Shown in pieces: positions 8,622-17,690 of a stretch of 64,000 nt of DNA. The DNA comes from Streptomyces sp. NBC_01317 (GTDB lineage Bacteria > Actinomycetota > Actinomycetes > Streptomycetales > Streptomycetaceae). The position numbers were made by a program, and so were the translations under genes. The DNA lies in the NCBI RefSeq assembly GCF_035961655.1, contig NZ_CP108393.1, positions 5,441,001-5,505,000 of the forward strand. The letters are read 5' to 3'. The notes below the pieces were generated by a model, which saw only the letters and a list, made by a program, of their open reading frames with translations, had not been told where the DNA came from and did not search any database. Position 1 is the stretch's first letter; each line of letters starts with the position of its first letter.

Positions 8622-9866
8622 GTGGAGCGTCTGGAGCCACCCGGGGGAGTGGAACGGCCGCGCCTGCGCAGTACCGCGGCTGCTTTCACCTCCCTCATGG
8701 CGCTCGCCGCCACGTCCCTGGTCGCGGGTCCCGCCGTGGCCGCGCCGGCCGCCGGGCCCTGCGCCCTGCCCCGTACCGGCGCCCACCACTCCCTCGGCCT
8801 GGACACCTGGAACGGCTCCTACACCCGCCCCGACCGCACCCTCGACGCCGTGATGGTCTTCCTGTCCTTCCCGGACGCCGAACCGATGACCCGTCCCGAG
8901 GAGCTGGTGGCCGACCACTTCCCGGCCACCAGCCGCTTCTACGCGCGGGCGTCGTACGGGAAGTTCGCCCTGCGCGCCCACCCCGAGGCCCGGTGGATCC
9001 GGATGCCGCACGCCTCCACCTCGTACGGGATAAAGCGCGACTGGGACCCGTCGCGCCGCACCGCCTACCTGCGGGACGCGCTGCGCGTCGCCGATCCGGT
9101 CGTGGACTTCTCGCGGTACGACATCGTGTACCTGGTCGCCGATCCGACCGCGCCCGGTGTCGACTCCGACGCCACGAAGGTCGTCAACTTCGACCGGCCG
9201 ATGGAGGCGGACGGCAAGGACATCCGGCGGATCGTCACCGTCTTCGAGAAGCACCCGCCGGACCGCAACGTGCTGGCCCACGAGACCGGGCACGTCTTCG
9301 ACCTGCCGGATCTCTACCACCGGCCCTCGGACGGCAAGGGCGACTGGGACACCTACGTCGGGGACTGGGACGTGATGGGCAGCCAGTTCGGCCTCTCGCC
9401 CGACCTCTTCGGCTGGCACAAGTGGAAGCTGGGCTGGCTGGACCGGCGCCAGGTGCGCTGCGTCCTGCCCGGTACGGAACTGCTCACCCTGGAGCCGATC
9501 GCCGAGGCGCCCCAGCTCGGCGGGGACGCGGGGACGCGGCTCGCGGTCGTCAGGACCGGGAGGGACTCCGTGGTCGCCATCGAGGCGCGCGGCGCGACCG
9601 GCAACGACGCGGGCACCTGCACGGAGGGCGTGCTGATCTACCGCGTACGGAGCGGGGCGGAGTCCGGCGGCGGCCCGGTGGAGGTGGTGGACACCCACCC
9701 GCGCAGCGACGCCTGCTGGGACACCTCGGTGTACCCGCCACTGGCGGACGCGCCGCTGGGGGTGGGGGAGACGTTCACGGTCCCGGACGAGCGGATCAGG
9801 GTGGAGGTCGCGGACCGGACGGCGACGGGCGCCTGGACGGTCAAGATCACCACGGGAAAGGAATGA
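8622..9866 (+). CDS. Secreted M6-like zinc metalloprotease
   Basis: This 414-residue precursor has a signal peptide at residues 15-40 (hydrophobic core ending PAVAAPAAG). The catalytic segment is an extended zinc motif, HETGHVFDLPDLYH, preceded by a strand (YDIVYLVAD) and followed by the downstream GSQFGLSPDLFGWHK turn seen in M6/immune-inhibitor-A relatives. The C-terminal part is beta rich and has several Cys. It probably degrades extracellular protein. GTG 8622 is preceded by GGAGG. It is shorter than InhA, so it is an M6-domain protein rather than an orthologue. Confidence 0.8.
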   Translation: MERLEPPGGVERPRLRSTAAAFTSLMALAATSLVAGPAVAAPAAGPCALPRTGAHHSLGLDTWNGSYTRPDRTLDAVMVFLSFPDAEPMTRPEELVADHFPATSRFYARASYGKFALRAHPEARWIRMPHASTSYGIKRDWDPSRRTAYLRDALRVADPVVDFSRYDIVYLVADPTAPGVDSDATKVVNFDRPMEADGKDIRRIVTVFEKHPPDRNVLAHETGHVFDLPDLYHRPSDGKGDWDTYVGDWDVMGSQFGLSPDLFGWHKWKLGWLDRRQVRCVLPGTELLTLEPIAEAPQLGGDAGTRLAVVRTGRDSVVAIEARGATGNDAGTCTEGVLIYRVRSGAESGGGPVEVVDTHPRSDACWDTSVYPPLADAPLGVGETFTVPDERIRVEVADRTATGAWTVKITTGKE

Positions 9867-9885
9867 GGCCCCCCGCCAAAGGAGT

Positions 9886-9913
9886 GAGGCCCCCCGCTTC
9901 CGCGGGAGGCCTC
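9886..9913. terminator. Bidirectional terminator between protease and tRNA-Lys
   Basis: Arms 9886-9897 (GAGGCCCCCCGC) and 9902-9913 (GCGGGAGGCCTC) pair over 12 positions with one C-A mismatch around TTCC. It lies 20 bp after the protease stop and 12 bp past the 3' end of the oppositely oriented tRNA-Lys. Confidence 0.75.
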
Positions 9914-9924
9914 AATCTTGTCGG

Positions 9925-9998
9925 TGCGCCGTCAGGGACTCGAACCCCGGACCCGCTGATTAAGAGTCAGCTGCTCTAACCAACTGAGCTAACGGCGC
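9925..9998 (-). tRNA. tRNA-Lys (anticodon CTT)
   Basis: A full cloverleaf can be drawn on the minus strand. The acceptor stem is GCGCCGT/ACGGCGC with discriminator A. The D-arm contains AGCTCAGTTGGTTAGAGC, the anticodon loop is CTCTTAA and the T-loop is TTCGAGT. CCA is not encoded. The 74-nt length is normal. The 3' end points towards lower coordinates, that is towards the prophage side. Confidence 0.96.
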
Positions 9999-10016
9999 CT
10001 GGTGACGTCGTAGACC

Positions 10017-10769
10017 TTAGCACCCGGATCGGCGTGAGGAAAAATCGATATACGGGGACCGGGAACGGGGCCGTATCGCCTGGTCAGAGGAGTGGGCGGG
10101 GACGCGGGACCGGGTGCGCGCGGCACGGCTCGCCGTACGGGCCGCCCGCACGCAGGCCCACAGCAGGACGTCCGGCCCCGGCAGCCACGGATGGCGGGTG
10201 TCGGGGGCCACCACCCAGCGCGGACCCGACGTGTTCCCGGGCGCCAGCGGCGGTACGGTCACGGCGTCCCCGGCCCCGTGGCACAGCAGGGGCGGTACGG
10301 AGAGGGCGTCGTCGGCCCGGTCGCCGTCGCCGGCGCTTCCCCCGGGCGGAGACCCGTCCTGCGGCGCACCGCCCCACTCCTCCCACGCCAGTAAGGAGGG
10401 CAGCCGCTGGGCGGTCCCCGGCGCGGCGAAGAGCAGGGTCCGGCCCCGGTACGCGGCGACCGGACCCGAACCCGGGCCGTCGGACCAGAGCCGGTTCAGC
10501 ATGCGGCGGCCGAAGATCGCCGGGGCGCTGACCACGTCGAACGCCCCGCCGCACGGAAGGACGCCCGGGGCGCTCGGGCGGGCGGCCCACAGCGAGAGCG
10601 TCGAGCGGGGGTACGGCCCCGCCGAGGCGAGCCAGTCCGCCCCGGCCGGCGTGACGCGGGCCGTGTGGTGCCCGCCCTCCTCACCGAGGAGACCGAAGAT
10701 GTCGGTGCGGCGCTCGTCGTCGCTCGCGCCCGGACTCAGGGGTGATTCGTCTCGCAGCCATCCGCTCAT
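10017..10769 (-). CDS. Conserved actinobacterial protein resembling the primase/polymerase N-terminal family
   Basis: This 250-residue protein starts at ATG 10769 (MSGWLRDESPLSPG); the frame is open upstream but of shadow composition. Segments such as VLPCGGAFDVVSAPAIFGRR, LLFAAPGTAQRLPSLL, and a late PP---GPRWVVAPDTR with a final WACVRAAR resemble small streptomycete proteins annotated as bifunctional DNA primase/polymerase N-terminal-like. Catalytic acidic residues of Prim-Pol are not obvious, so an enzyme function is doubtful. It is downstream of the 115-aa gene in the same orientation and ends near tRNA-Lys. Confidence 0.6.
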   Translation of the reverse strand: MSGWLRDESPLSPGASDDERRTDIFGLLGEEGGHHTARVTPAGADWLASAGPYPRSTLSLWAARPSAPGVLPCGGAFDVVSAPAIFGRRMLNRLWSDGPGSGPVAAYRGRTLLFAAPGTAQRLPSLLAWEEWGGAPQDGSPPGGSAGDGDRADDALSVPPLLCHGAGDAVTVPPLAPGNTSGPRWVVAPDTRHPWLPGPDVLLWACVRAARTASRAARTRSRVPAHSSDQAIRPRSRSPYIDFSSRRSGC

Positions 10770-11160
10770 GCCACCAGATCTACCGGGAGTGACGGTCCCA
10801 TTCCTGAGAGTTCGTGGAAACCGGGACAGGGCGGGGCGGCAGGGCGTAACCTTCGCCCCGGCATATGCCAGGAGCCTGGCCGGATCGGGCGGTCGACAGC
10901 GGGGTCGCAAGCGCCGCCTCCCGGCCGCAACCGCTCCGGACCCGCCCCGGCCGCCGCGCGCGCCCCCGTCGGCCCCCTCGGCGCCCGGTTGTCGCCCCGG
11001 CCCCCGTCCGTCCTGCACGCGGTGCGACGGCTCGACGCCGGGCTCACCGACGAGGCGCTGCGCGAGACGGCCGCCTCCCCGCCCGGGCGCCGCCCCGGAA
11101 GGCCGCGCCCGCCCGGAAGGGCCGCGCCCGCCCAGGAAGGCCGCGCCCGCCCGTCCGGCG
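10770..11160. other. GC-rich intergenic region with a three-copy 19-bp repeat
   Basis: 391 bp without a convincing gene. Three tandem copies of GGAAGGCCGCGCCCGCCC, differing by one inserted G and one A, occupy 11097-11152 just after the 115-aa gene. A plus-strand stretch around 10989-11090 reads VLHAVRRLDAGLTDEALRET, which looks protein-like but has no start, RBS or closed end, so it may be a remnant or chance. Confidence 0.5.
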
Positions 11161-11508
11161 CTATTTCTCCGCCAGGCCTTCACCGCGCAGCAGATCCCGG
11201 CCGAACTCGACCATCTTCTTCGCGTAGTCCTCGGTCCACTGCGCCCGCAGCGCGATGTCCGCGGCCGTCAGCCGGTCGAACCGGCGCGGGTCGGCGAGCT
11301 GCGCCGCCGCGACCGCCTGGAACTCGACGGCCCGGTCGGCCGCCGCACGGAAGGCCAGACTCAGCTCGGTAGCGCGGCTCAGCAGGTCCGCCGGGTCGTC
11401 CATGGATTCGAGGTCGAAGAAGTGCTCGGGGTCGGCGACCGCCTCCGAGGGCTCGAAGAGCAGCGGTGCCGGCCGCAGCCGCCGCTCGCTCCGCTCGGGA
11501 TCCGCCAT
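11161..11508 (-). CDS. Conserved hypothetical protein, 115 aa
   Basis: ATG 11508 has a good AGGAGGAATCAC leader. The protein is helical and soluble: LFEPSEAVADPEHFFDLESM, then alternating Ala/Leu helices (ATELSLAFRAAADRAVEFQA) and a terminal helix with DYAKKMVEFGRDLL. No catalytic or metal motif is visible and no family was recognised. It follows the helicase gene in the same orientation after 177 bp, so it is probably a separate unit. Confidence 0.65.
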   Translation of the reverse strand: MADPERSERRLRPAPLLFEPSEAVADPEHFFDLESMDDPADLLSRATELSLAFRAAADRAVEFQAVAAAQLADPRRFDRLTAADIALRAQWTEDYAKKMVEFGRDLLRGEGLAEK

Positions 11509-11685
11509 GTGATTCCTCCTGCTCGTGCCTGTGCCGGCCTCTGGGCCACCGTCCATTGTCCAACCCCCCGCAAGAGGGCCTCCGACGCGCCGGGAAACAG
11601 TCTCTGACTTCCCGCGAAAGGACCTCCGCCGTCCGGTGCCCGGGAGCCACTGTCCGTACAGCGGTGAAAGGCCCCCGCGCGGCCG

Positions 11686-13059
11686 TCACGGCCGCCAGCT
11701 CACCCGGTGCTCCGACAGCCGTGCCAGGACCGCGTGGTTCGCCTCCCAGCCGTCCGGGAATTTGACCGTGACCCCCAGCTGCACCGGTTCCGTGGACGGA
11801 TGCTCGTCCAGCAGCTCCGCCACCCCGGCCCGGCAGACCACCACACACGCGTGCCGGTGGCGGGACGCCAGGACGCACAGCCTGCCGGTCTCCAGGTGGA
11901 ACGCCGTCGCGTCCGGCCGCCCCGAGAGCGGGTGGAGCACCACCGTGACGTCGAACTCCCGCCCCTGGAGGCGGTTCGCCGTGTCGACCGCGACGCCCGA
12001 CACCCCCAGCTCGGCCAGGGCCGTGCGGACCGCCGCCGCCTGGTCGCGGTGGGCCGTACCGACCGCGATCCGGTCGGCCGTGACGGGCACCGGGTCGGGG
12101 GAGCGCTCGCTGGTCGCCACGCCGCCCCGGTCCAGCAGCCGCCGTACCACCAAGGCTACGGCGCGCACCGCCTCCGGGTCCGTACGGGGCGTGCGCCGCG
12201 CGGGCAGCTCCAGCAGCCCCCAGCCCGCCCCGGCCGCCTCGTCCAGCACCCGGTCGGGCCCCGAGCCGTCCGACGGGACGCCGAAGGCCAGGGTCCGGTC
12301 ACCGGGGCCCGTACCGCTGCGGAAGGGTGTGTACGGGTAGAACGCGTCCGACACCAGCGGCGCCGCCGACGCGGGCAGCCGCCACGAGACGGGCAGCCGG
12401 TGCTGGGGCAGCTCCGGATTGTGTGCGAGGAGCGTGGACACGGCACTGGCGGACGGGTCGTACGACAGCCCCGCCCACTGGTCCGCGCCCACCACGCTGA
12501 ACGGGTCCAGCTGGCCCGGGTCGCCGACGAACAGCGCCCGCTCGAAGAGCCCGGCGACGGCGAGCAGCGCGTCGGACCGCATCTGGTACGCCTCGTCCAC
12601 GATGGCGTGCCGCCAGGGCTCGACGCCCTGCACATGGGCCCACTTCGCGGCCGTCGAGATGACGATGTCGAGCCCCGCGAGATCGGCGGCCTTCGCGGAC
12701 TTGCGCACGCTGGGCAGCTCGTCGAGGACCTTGTCGTACGGATCGGGGTCGTTGCTGTGCAGCCGCCCGACCGGCAGGCCGGGTGCCTTCTCGGCGAGCC
12801 GGGTGACCAGGTCGTCCACCTGGGCGTTGGTCTGGGCGACCACCATCAGCGGCCGTCCGGCGGCGGCCAGTTCGAGGGCGGCGCGCACGACCAGCGTGGA
12901 CTTCCCGGCGCCCGGCGGGGAGTCCACGACCACGCCGCGGTGGGCGCCGTGCAGGGTGTCGCGCAGGATCGCGTCGGTGGCCCGGCCGGCGGCGGCGCCG
13001 GGGTCGAAGACGCCTGTCGTACGGGGGTGTGCGGCCTCGTCCGTACCGCTGCTGCTCAT
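11686..13059 (-). CDS. Superfamily 1 (Upf1-like) helicase/ATPase
   Basis: This 457-residue ATPase has the SF1 series in order: Walker A DSPPGAGKST (about 48-57), a motif Ia region VVAQTNAQVDDL, Walker B AIVDEAYQM, motif III FVGDPGQLDPF, a motif IV-V region with RLQGREFDVTVVLHP, and a motif VI-like LASRHRHACVVVCR. It lacks large inserts, so it is a compact DNA or RNA translocase. The start overlaps the previous gene's stop (ATGA). It is the last gene of an operon with an unknown 540-aa protein and a RecB-like nuclease; such pairs act in DNA repair or phage defence. The biological role is inferred only. Confidence 0.85.
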   Translation of the reverse strand: MSSSGTDEAAHPRTTGVFDPGAAAGRATDAILRDTLHGAHRGVVVDSPPGAGKSTLVVRAALELAAAGRPLMVVAQTNAQVDDLVTRLAEKAPGLPVGRLHSNDPDPYDKVLDELPSVRKSAKAADLAGLDIVISTAAKWAHVQGVEPWRHAIVDEAYQMRSDALLAVAGLFERALFVGDPGQLDPFSVVGADQWAGLSYDPSASAVSTLLAHNPELPQHRLPVSWRLPASAAPLVSDAFYPYTPFRSGTGPGDRTLAFGVPSDGSGPDRVLDEAAGAGWGLLELPARRTPRTDPEAVRAVALVVRRLLDRGGVATSERSPDPVPVTADRIAVGTAHRDQAAAVRTALAELGVSGVAVDTANRLQGREFDVTVVLHPLSGRPDATAFHLETGRLCVLASRHRHACVVVCRAGVAELLDEHPSTEPVQLGVTVKFPDGWEANHAVLARLSEHRVSWRP

Positions 13060-14678
13060 AGGAAGTCGTCCTCCGTGACCGGATCGGGGGCAGGCGCGGG
13101 CGCGTCGAGGGTGGCCTCGCCGCCCGGCGGGCCGCCGTGGGTCCACGGCGTCTCCTCCGGGTCCGGCAGTTTGGGGCCGCCGCGCTGGTCGTGCTCGAAG
13201 AGGGTCCAGACGACCAGGTCGCCCTTGCCCGGTACGGAGCCGGGCGCGGGGTCCTTGCTCCGCCCCATCCGGTCCAGCAGCCGCAGCACGAGCGCCCCGG
13301 GGCCGTCGTCCGATGCGGTGGGGTCGGCCCGTACGAACTCCGCCGACTGGGGTTTGCCGTCCAGCGAGCGGAAGACCTTCGTGCGGTGGCCCAGATGCGG
13401 CAGGTCGTCGGTCAGGACCGTGACCAGCGGGCGCGGCGAGGGCCGTTTGCTGTCGCTGTACGCCATCTCCACCTCCGTCACCTCGCCCAGGAACGCCTCC
13501 CCGGCGAGCCGCCGCCCCGCGAGCACCAGCGGGTCGTCCAGCGCCTCCTGCGCCTCCAACTGCCCCTGCGCGGTCTCCCGCGAGGCGAGCTTCTGGGCGG
13601 CCGTCACCGCGTCGTCGCGGCGCGGCTGCGGCGGCTCGCCGGCCCGCACCCGGTCGCGGTGGCCGGTGAACGACCAGCGGTCGCGCGTCCAGCGGTCCGT
13701 GACCCTGGCCCCCTCGGGCAGCTCCGCCAGCAGGTCGAGACCGTGCCACACCGCGTCCCAGGTGGGGCGCATGACCCCGGCGAGCAGCCGGCGGATCTCC
13801 CGCTCGGCCGTGGTGAGCCGGGCGAGCTGTTCGTCCGCGCCAGGACCGTCCTCGGCGGCGGCCAGCGCCTGCCGCGCGCTGTCGTAGCGCTCGATCGCCG
13901 GGGCGAGCAGCCGGTTGTCGAACGCCGGGTCCGTGGCGGGCCCGGCCGGCGGGCACACCAGCTGGCCGTCCCGGTCGCGCTCCAGCTCGGCGCGGAGCGC
14001 GGCCTCCTCGCCGGAGGAACCGTCCGGCGGGTCGATCCACGCGAGCAGCGCGCCCAGATGCTGGTCCTCCAGGTTGGACTGCCCGGTCGCCCAGTGCCGG
14101 TTGAGCAGGTCGGTCGTCGCGAGCAGCAGCGAGGACCCCGGGACCCGCGCGCGCTCGCCGTAGTGCGTCAGCCAGCGGCCGAGCAGCGGCACACGCGGGG
14201 GCGCGGGGTACGGCGTCTCCGGGTCGTCCTCCGCCGTACGCCGGAACCGCATCGAGCGCCCCAGCAGCCGTACGAAATCGATCCCCGGCCGGCTCGGCAC
14301 GATCAACTGCGGCGCGTCCGCGCACAGCTCGACCTCGACCTTGACGCGCTTCCCGCTCTCCGGGTCGGTCTCGTTGCGCTCGGCGGCCTCCACGTCGTCC
14401 GCGTACGCGTCCACGTACGGCAGGACGGATTCGGCCAGCTCGGCGAGGAAGGCGAACCGCAGGTCACGGTCGCGCGGCTGCGCGACGGTCAGCAGCCGGG
14501 GGGCGTCCCGGTCGGTCCCGACGAGCGCGCCGAGCGGGGCGCCGGCCTCGCCGGACGTGGTCAGCGGCACCAGCACGAGCGGGCGGCCGGAGATCCGCCG
14601 GTGGCGCACGGTGGCCAGGGGCCGCGCGCGCCCGCTCTCCATGGCCTCCAGCCGGGCGAGCGTACCGATCAGCGACAT
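13056..14678 (-). CDS. Unknown 540-aa protein between nuclease and helicase
   Basis: I do not recognise this family. ATG 14678 shares one base with the nuclease stop (TGATG), and its own stop overlaps the helicase start (ATGA), so three proteins are made from one coupled mRNA. The N-terminal part is beta rich (RRISGRPLVLVPLTTSGEAG). The middle has long charged helices (GADEQLARLTTAEREIRRLL) and the C-terminus is an acidic Pro-rich tail ending EDDFL. No nuclease, ATPase or DNA-binding motif is apparent. A structural or regulatory subunit joining the two enzymes is plausible. Confidence 0.75.
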   Translation of the reverse strand: MSLIGTLARLEAMESGRARPLATVRHRRISGRPLVLVPLTTSGEAGAPLGALVGTDRDAPRLLTVAQPRDRDLRFAFLAELAESVLPYVDAYADDVEAAERNETDPESGKRVKVEVELCADAPQLIVPSRPGIDFVRLLGRSMRFRRTAEDDPETPYPAPPRVPLLGRWLTHYGERARVPGSSLLLATTDLLNRHWATGQSNLEDQHLGALLAWIDPPDGSSGEEAALRAELERDRDGQLVCPPAGPATDPAFDNRLLAPAIERYDSARQALAAAEDGPGADEQLARLTTAEREIRRLLAGVMRPTWDAVWHGLDLLAELPEGARVTDRWTRDRWSFTGHRDRVRAGEPPQPRRDDAVTAAQKLASRETAQGQLEAQEALDDPLVLAGRRLAGEAFLGEVTEVEMAYSDSKRPSPRPLVTVLTDDLPHLGHRTKVFRSLDGKPQSAEFVRADPTASDDGPGALVLRLLDRMGRSKDPAPGSVPGKGDLVVWTLFEHDQRGGPKLPDPEETPWTHGGPPGGEATLDAPAPAPDPVTEDDFL

Positions 14679-15943
14679 CAGCCCTCCCCTCGCGGGCGGG
14701 CCCCGCCGGAAGCCGCCGGCCCGCAGGACACAGCCGCGGCCAGTTCGCCGGCCGCCCGCTCCCGCGCGACCGCGCGGGCCGCCGCCTCCGCCAGCGCCTC
14801 CGCCCGCAGACGTGCCGCCCTGCGCAGTGCCACGACCGTCGGATCGTCCGGGTCGCCCGACTCGCCACGGGCCGCCGCCAGGACCGCGCCGATCGTGGTC
14901 AGGCCGCCCAGCTCCCCCCGTACGCTCCGCCCCAGCGCCTCCACCGCGCCGTCCGTGCGCGCCCTGCCCCGGCAGTGGAACGCCAGCTCGCAGGCGGCCA
15001 GGCACTCGGGCGCGTACGCCGCCGCGACCGACTCCACGGCCGCCGTCAGCTCCGCGCCCGAGCACTGCTCCACGTCGAACGTCGTGCCCTCCGGGAGCGC
15101 GTCCGCGATGTCCTCGATCCGTGTCAGCCGGGTCAGCTGCCGCCGGGTCACCGACAGCTGTTTCCGTACGTCGACCACCGAGGCCGTCGGCAGGTTCGAG
15201 AAGTCCTTCGGGCAGACCAGCAGCACCCGGTGGTCGACCTCCGCGCCTTCCGTACGGACGGCGACCCGTTCCAGCGCCAGTACGTACACCGCCGCCTGGC
15301 GCGCCGCCGCGCCCACCTTCGCCGCGTCCGCCGAGCCGTCGATCATCGGGAACGACTTGATCTCGACGACCGTCCACCGCCCGTCGGGCCGTACCACCAC
15401 CGCGTCCGGTTCCAGATACGCCGGTGAGCCCGCCACCTCCAGGGCCAGCAGCGGATGGTCCAGCAGCGCCCAGGCGCCCGCCTCCGTCGCCTCCCGCAGC
15501 GCGAGGGCCGTCCTGGCCGTGCGCCCCTCCGGGCCGGCCGCCGACAGATCCGGTACGAGGACCTCACCGGGCGCGGGCGGGGTGGCGCCCAGCCGCTCGG
15601 CGACCAGGCGCATCAGTTCCGTACCGCCGTCGGCCTTGACCTTGGCCTCGAACGCGTTCCCCCGCATGAACGCGAACTGGGACTGGCCGAACGGGGCGGG
15701 GGAGCCCAGCGCCGTCGCGAGCGCCGCCTTGTCGACCCCGGCGCCGTCCAGGAGCGCGCGGCGGCGGCAGCCCGGGTTGGCCGCGAGGGCGGCCAGCGCG
15801 CGGGCGTCCAGGGGATGCGGCGCGACAGCCGGGCCGCGCAGCTCAGCGAGCCGTTGCCGCAGCGTCGTCCGCGGAGGAGGCGGCGGGGACTGAGGGGCTG
15901 GAGGGAGCGCTGGTGCGGGTCCGGTGCCCAGAGAATCGGTCAC
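14678..15943 (-). CDS. RecB-family PD-(D/E)XK nuclease with putative Fe-S cysteines
   Basis: This 421-residue protein has a nuclease core: MRGNAFEAKV helix, LEPDAVVV (metal Asp) and VVEIKSF (E-x-K), then QAAVYVLAL. One Cys lies upstream (C59, NPGCRRR) and three downstream in PECLAACELAFHC. This one-plus-three spacing resembles the 4Fe-4S arrangement of Cas4/AddB nucleases. GTG 15943 is uncertain (weak RBS), and the first 45 residues are Pro-rich and overlap the 3' end of the PAP2 gene by 101 bp. No Cas genes or CRISPR are near. Likely substrate is DNA ends together with the downstream helicase. Confidence 0.82.
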   Translation of the reverse strand: MTDSLGTGPAPALPPAPQSPPPPPRTTLRQRLAELRGPAVAPHPLDARALAALAANPGCRRRALLDGAGVDKAALATALGSPAPFGQSQFAFMRGNAFEAKVKADGGTELMRLVAERLGATPPAPGEVLVPDLSAAGPEGRTARTALALREATEAGAWALLDHPLLALEVAGSPAYLEPDAVVVRPDGRWTVVEIKSFPMIDGSADAAKVGAAARQAAVYVLALERVAVRTEGAEVDHRVLLVCPKDFSNLPTASVVDVRKQLSVTRRQLTRLTRIEDIADALPEGTTFDVEQCSGAELTAAVESVAAAYAPECLAACELAFHCRGRARTDGAVEALGRSVRGELGGLTTIGAVLAAARGESGDPDDPTVVALRRAARLRAEALAEAAARAVARERAAGELAAAVSCGPAASGGARPRGEG

Positions 15944-16841
15944 CCGCGGAAGTGTCGCATCCGCCGCTGACAATCGGGGGTTCGGCGGACGGGAGGGACC
16001 GGCGGGACGGGGCGGGCGGCCCGGCGGGGGCTCCGGCGCGGGCTCCGGCGGGCGCGAACGGCAGCGCGGCCCACAGGCGGTCCGCCAGGCGCAGGGCGGG
16101 CCGGGTCAGCAGCGCCCCCGCCGCCATCACCACGACACCCGCCACCGCGTCCAGGAAGTAGTGGTTCGCCGTGCCCATCACGACGATCGTGATGACCACG
16201 GGATAGGCGACCCCGACCCACCGCATGAACGGCGTACGCGCGTGCCGCCACAACAGCACCCCGCACCACACGGCCCACCCGACGTGCAGACTCGGCATCG
16301 CCGCGTACTGGTTGGTCATCCCGCCGAGCCCGCGCGGCGCGCTCGCCTGCGCGCCCCACCAGCCGTACGAGCTGTACTGCGCCATCGTGTCCACGAAGCC
16401 GTGCCCGGCCTCCAGGAGCCGGGGCGGGCAGGTCGGCAGCAGGGTGAAGCCGATGAGTCCCAGGAGGGTGGAGAGCATCAGCCACGTACGGGCGGCCCGG
16501 TAGCGGGCGGGGCGGCTGCGGAAGATCCAGATCAGCACCACCGGCGTGACCAGGTAGTGCAGCGAGGCATAGGCGAAGTCGGCGGGTATGCCCAGCGCGG
16601 GAGTGCTGGTGAAGAGCCGGTTCAGCGGGTGTTCGGCGTTGATGCGCAACGCCTTCTCTATCCGCAGGATCGCCAGTCCGTGGCCGACCGCCGTGGACAC
16701 GTCACCGCGCGCCATCAGCCGGCCCGCCGAGTACGCGGCGTAGACGGCGACGATCAGCACCAGCTCGGCCCACCAGCGCGGCCGGAGCCGGAGCCGAGGC
16801 CGGGGGTGCGGCCTGGTCTCCGCGCTGGCGCTGTACGGCAT
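15843..16841 (-). CDS. PAP2-superfamily integral membrane protein (Aur1/Ipt1-like)
   Basis: About 332 residues with six TM helices. The conserved PAP2 parts are [13 protein letters not shown] and [14 protein letters not shown], the motif-2 and motif-3 signatures of the inositolphosphotransferase-like group. It probably acts on lipid phosphates or transfers a polar head group at the cytoplasmic membrane. ATG 16841 has GGAG 9 nt upstream; ATG 16859 is an alternative. The C-terminal 70 residues are Ala/Pro-rich and disordered, and overlap the nuclease start. It may be the first gene of that operon or merely adjacent. Confidence 0.8.
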   Translation of the reverse strand: MPYSASAETRPHPRPRLRLRPRWWAELVLIVAVYAAYSAGRLMARGDVSTAVGHGLAILRIEKALRINAEHPLNRLFTSTPALGIPADFAYASLHYLVTPVVLIWIFRSRPARYRAARTWLMLSTLLGLIGFTLLPTCPPRLLEAGHGFVDTMAQYSSYGWWGAQASAPRGLGGMTNQYAAMPSLHVGWAVWCGVLLWRHARTPFMRWVGVAYPVVITIVVMGTANHYFLDAVAGVVVMAAGALLTRPALRLADRLWAALPFAPAGARAGAPAGPPAPSRRSLPSAEPPIVSGGCDTSAGDRFSGHRTRTSAPSSPSVPAASSADDAAATAR

Positions 16842-17058
16842 CCGGACGATCTCCATCATGTTGTCATACGGTTTTCGGCCGACGTTCAACCGTACGGTGC
16901 GGCCTGTCGGACGTTTCGGCCGGGTGTCCCTCCGGATCAACGTTCGACAACATCACCTTCTCCCCGAAAGAGGACGCCGATATCCCCCTGGGGGTTGCCC
17001 AATGTTCAGGTACGCGATGATGGGGCGGCACCCGTTGAGAACTCCAGGGAGAGCCCCG

Positions 17059-17655
17059 ATGGCACCGCGCGTCCTGCTGGCCCGGCACGGCCAGACGGCC
17101 TGGTCACTTTCCGGCCGCCACACCGGCAGGACGGACATTCCGCTCCTCGACGAGGGCAGGCGCGGCGCCGCGCTGCTGGGCGAACGCCTGCACCGCGCGC
17201 CGTGGTCCGGACTGGCCGGCGCGGAGGTCCGTACCAGCCCGCTGGTCCGCGCGAGCGAGACGTGCGACCTCGCCGGGTTCGGGGAGCGCGCCACGGAGTG
17301 GGACGCGCTGATGGAGTTCGACTACGGCGCGTACGAGGGGCTGACCCCGGCCGAGATCAAGGCCGCGCGCCCCGACTGGTTCATCTGGCGCGACGGCGTC
17401 CCGGACGGCGAGAGCCTGGCGCAGGTCGCCGCCCGCGCGGACGAGGTGGTCGCCTGGGCACGGTCGGCCGACCGTGACGTGCTGGTCTTCGCCCACGGCC
17501 ACATCCTGCGGACGATCGGCGCGCGCTGGCTGGGCGAGGACGTGTCGTTCGCGGCCCGCATACGGTTGGACCCGACGTCCGTGTCCGTCCTGAACTGGGC
17601 GTACGGCAGCCCGGCGATCGAGGTCTGGAACGACACGGCGCATCTGGTGGGCTGA
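17059..17655 (+). CDS. Histidine phosphatase superfamily (phosphoglycerate-mutase-like) protein
   Basis: This 198-residue enzyme has the N-terminal catalytic [10 protein letters not shown], the [11 protein letters not shown] segment, an acidic [11 protein letters not shown] loop, and the second histidine in FAHGHILR. These are the usual residues of cofactor-independent acid/sugar phosphatases of the PGM branch. ATG 17059 was chosen with AGGGAG upstream; an in-frame ATG at 17002 would add 19 residues. It is divergent from the PAP2 gene and convergent with the NsdA-like gene. Substrate cannot be told. Confidence 0.88.
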   Translation: MAPRVLLARHGQTAWSLSGRHTGRTDIPLLDEGRRGAALLGERLHRAPWSGLAGAEVRTSPLVRASETCDLAGFGERATEWDALMEFDYGAYEGLTPAEIKAARPDWFIWRDGVPDGESLAQVAARADEVVAWARSADRDVLVFAHGHILRTIGARWLGEDVSFAARIRLDPTSVSVLNWAYGSPAIEVWNDTAHLVG

Positions 17656-17690
17656 CCCGGACCCCCTGCGTGTTGCATCGCCCCGTGGCG

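Noticed and set aside
9925..9998. Attachment site for the prophage at tRNA-Lys
   Set aside because: Orientation would fit, but no duplicate of the tRNA 3' end was found near the phage end, and host-like genes lie between.
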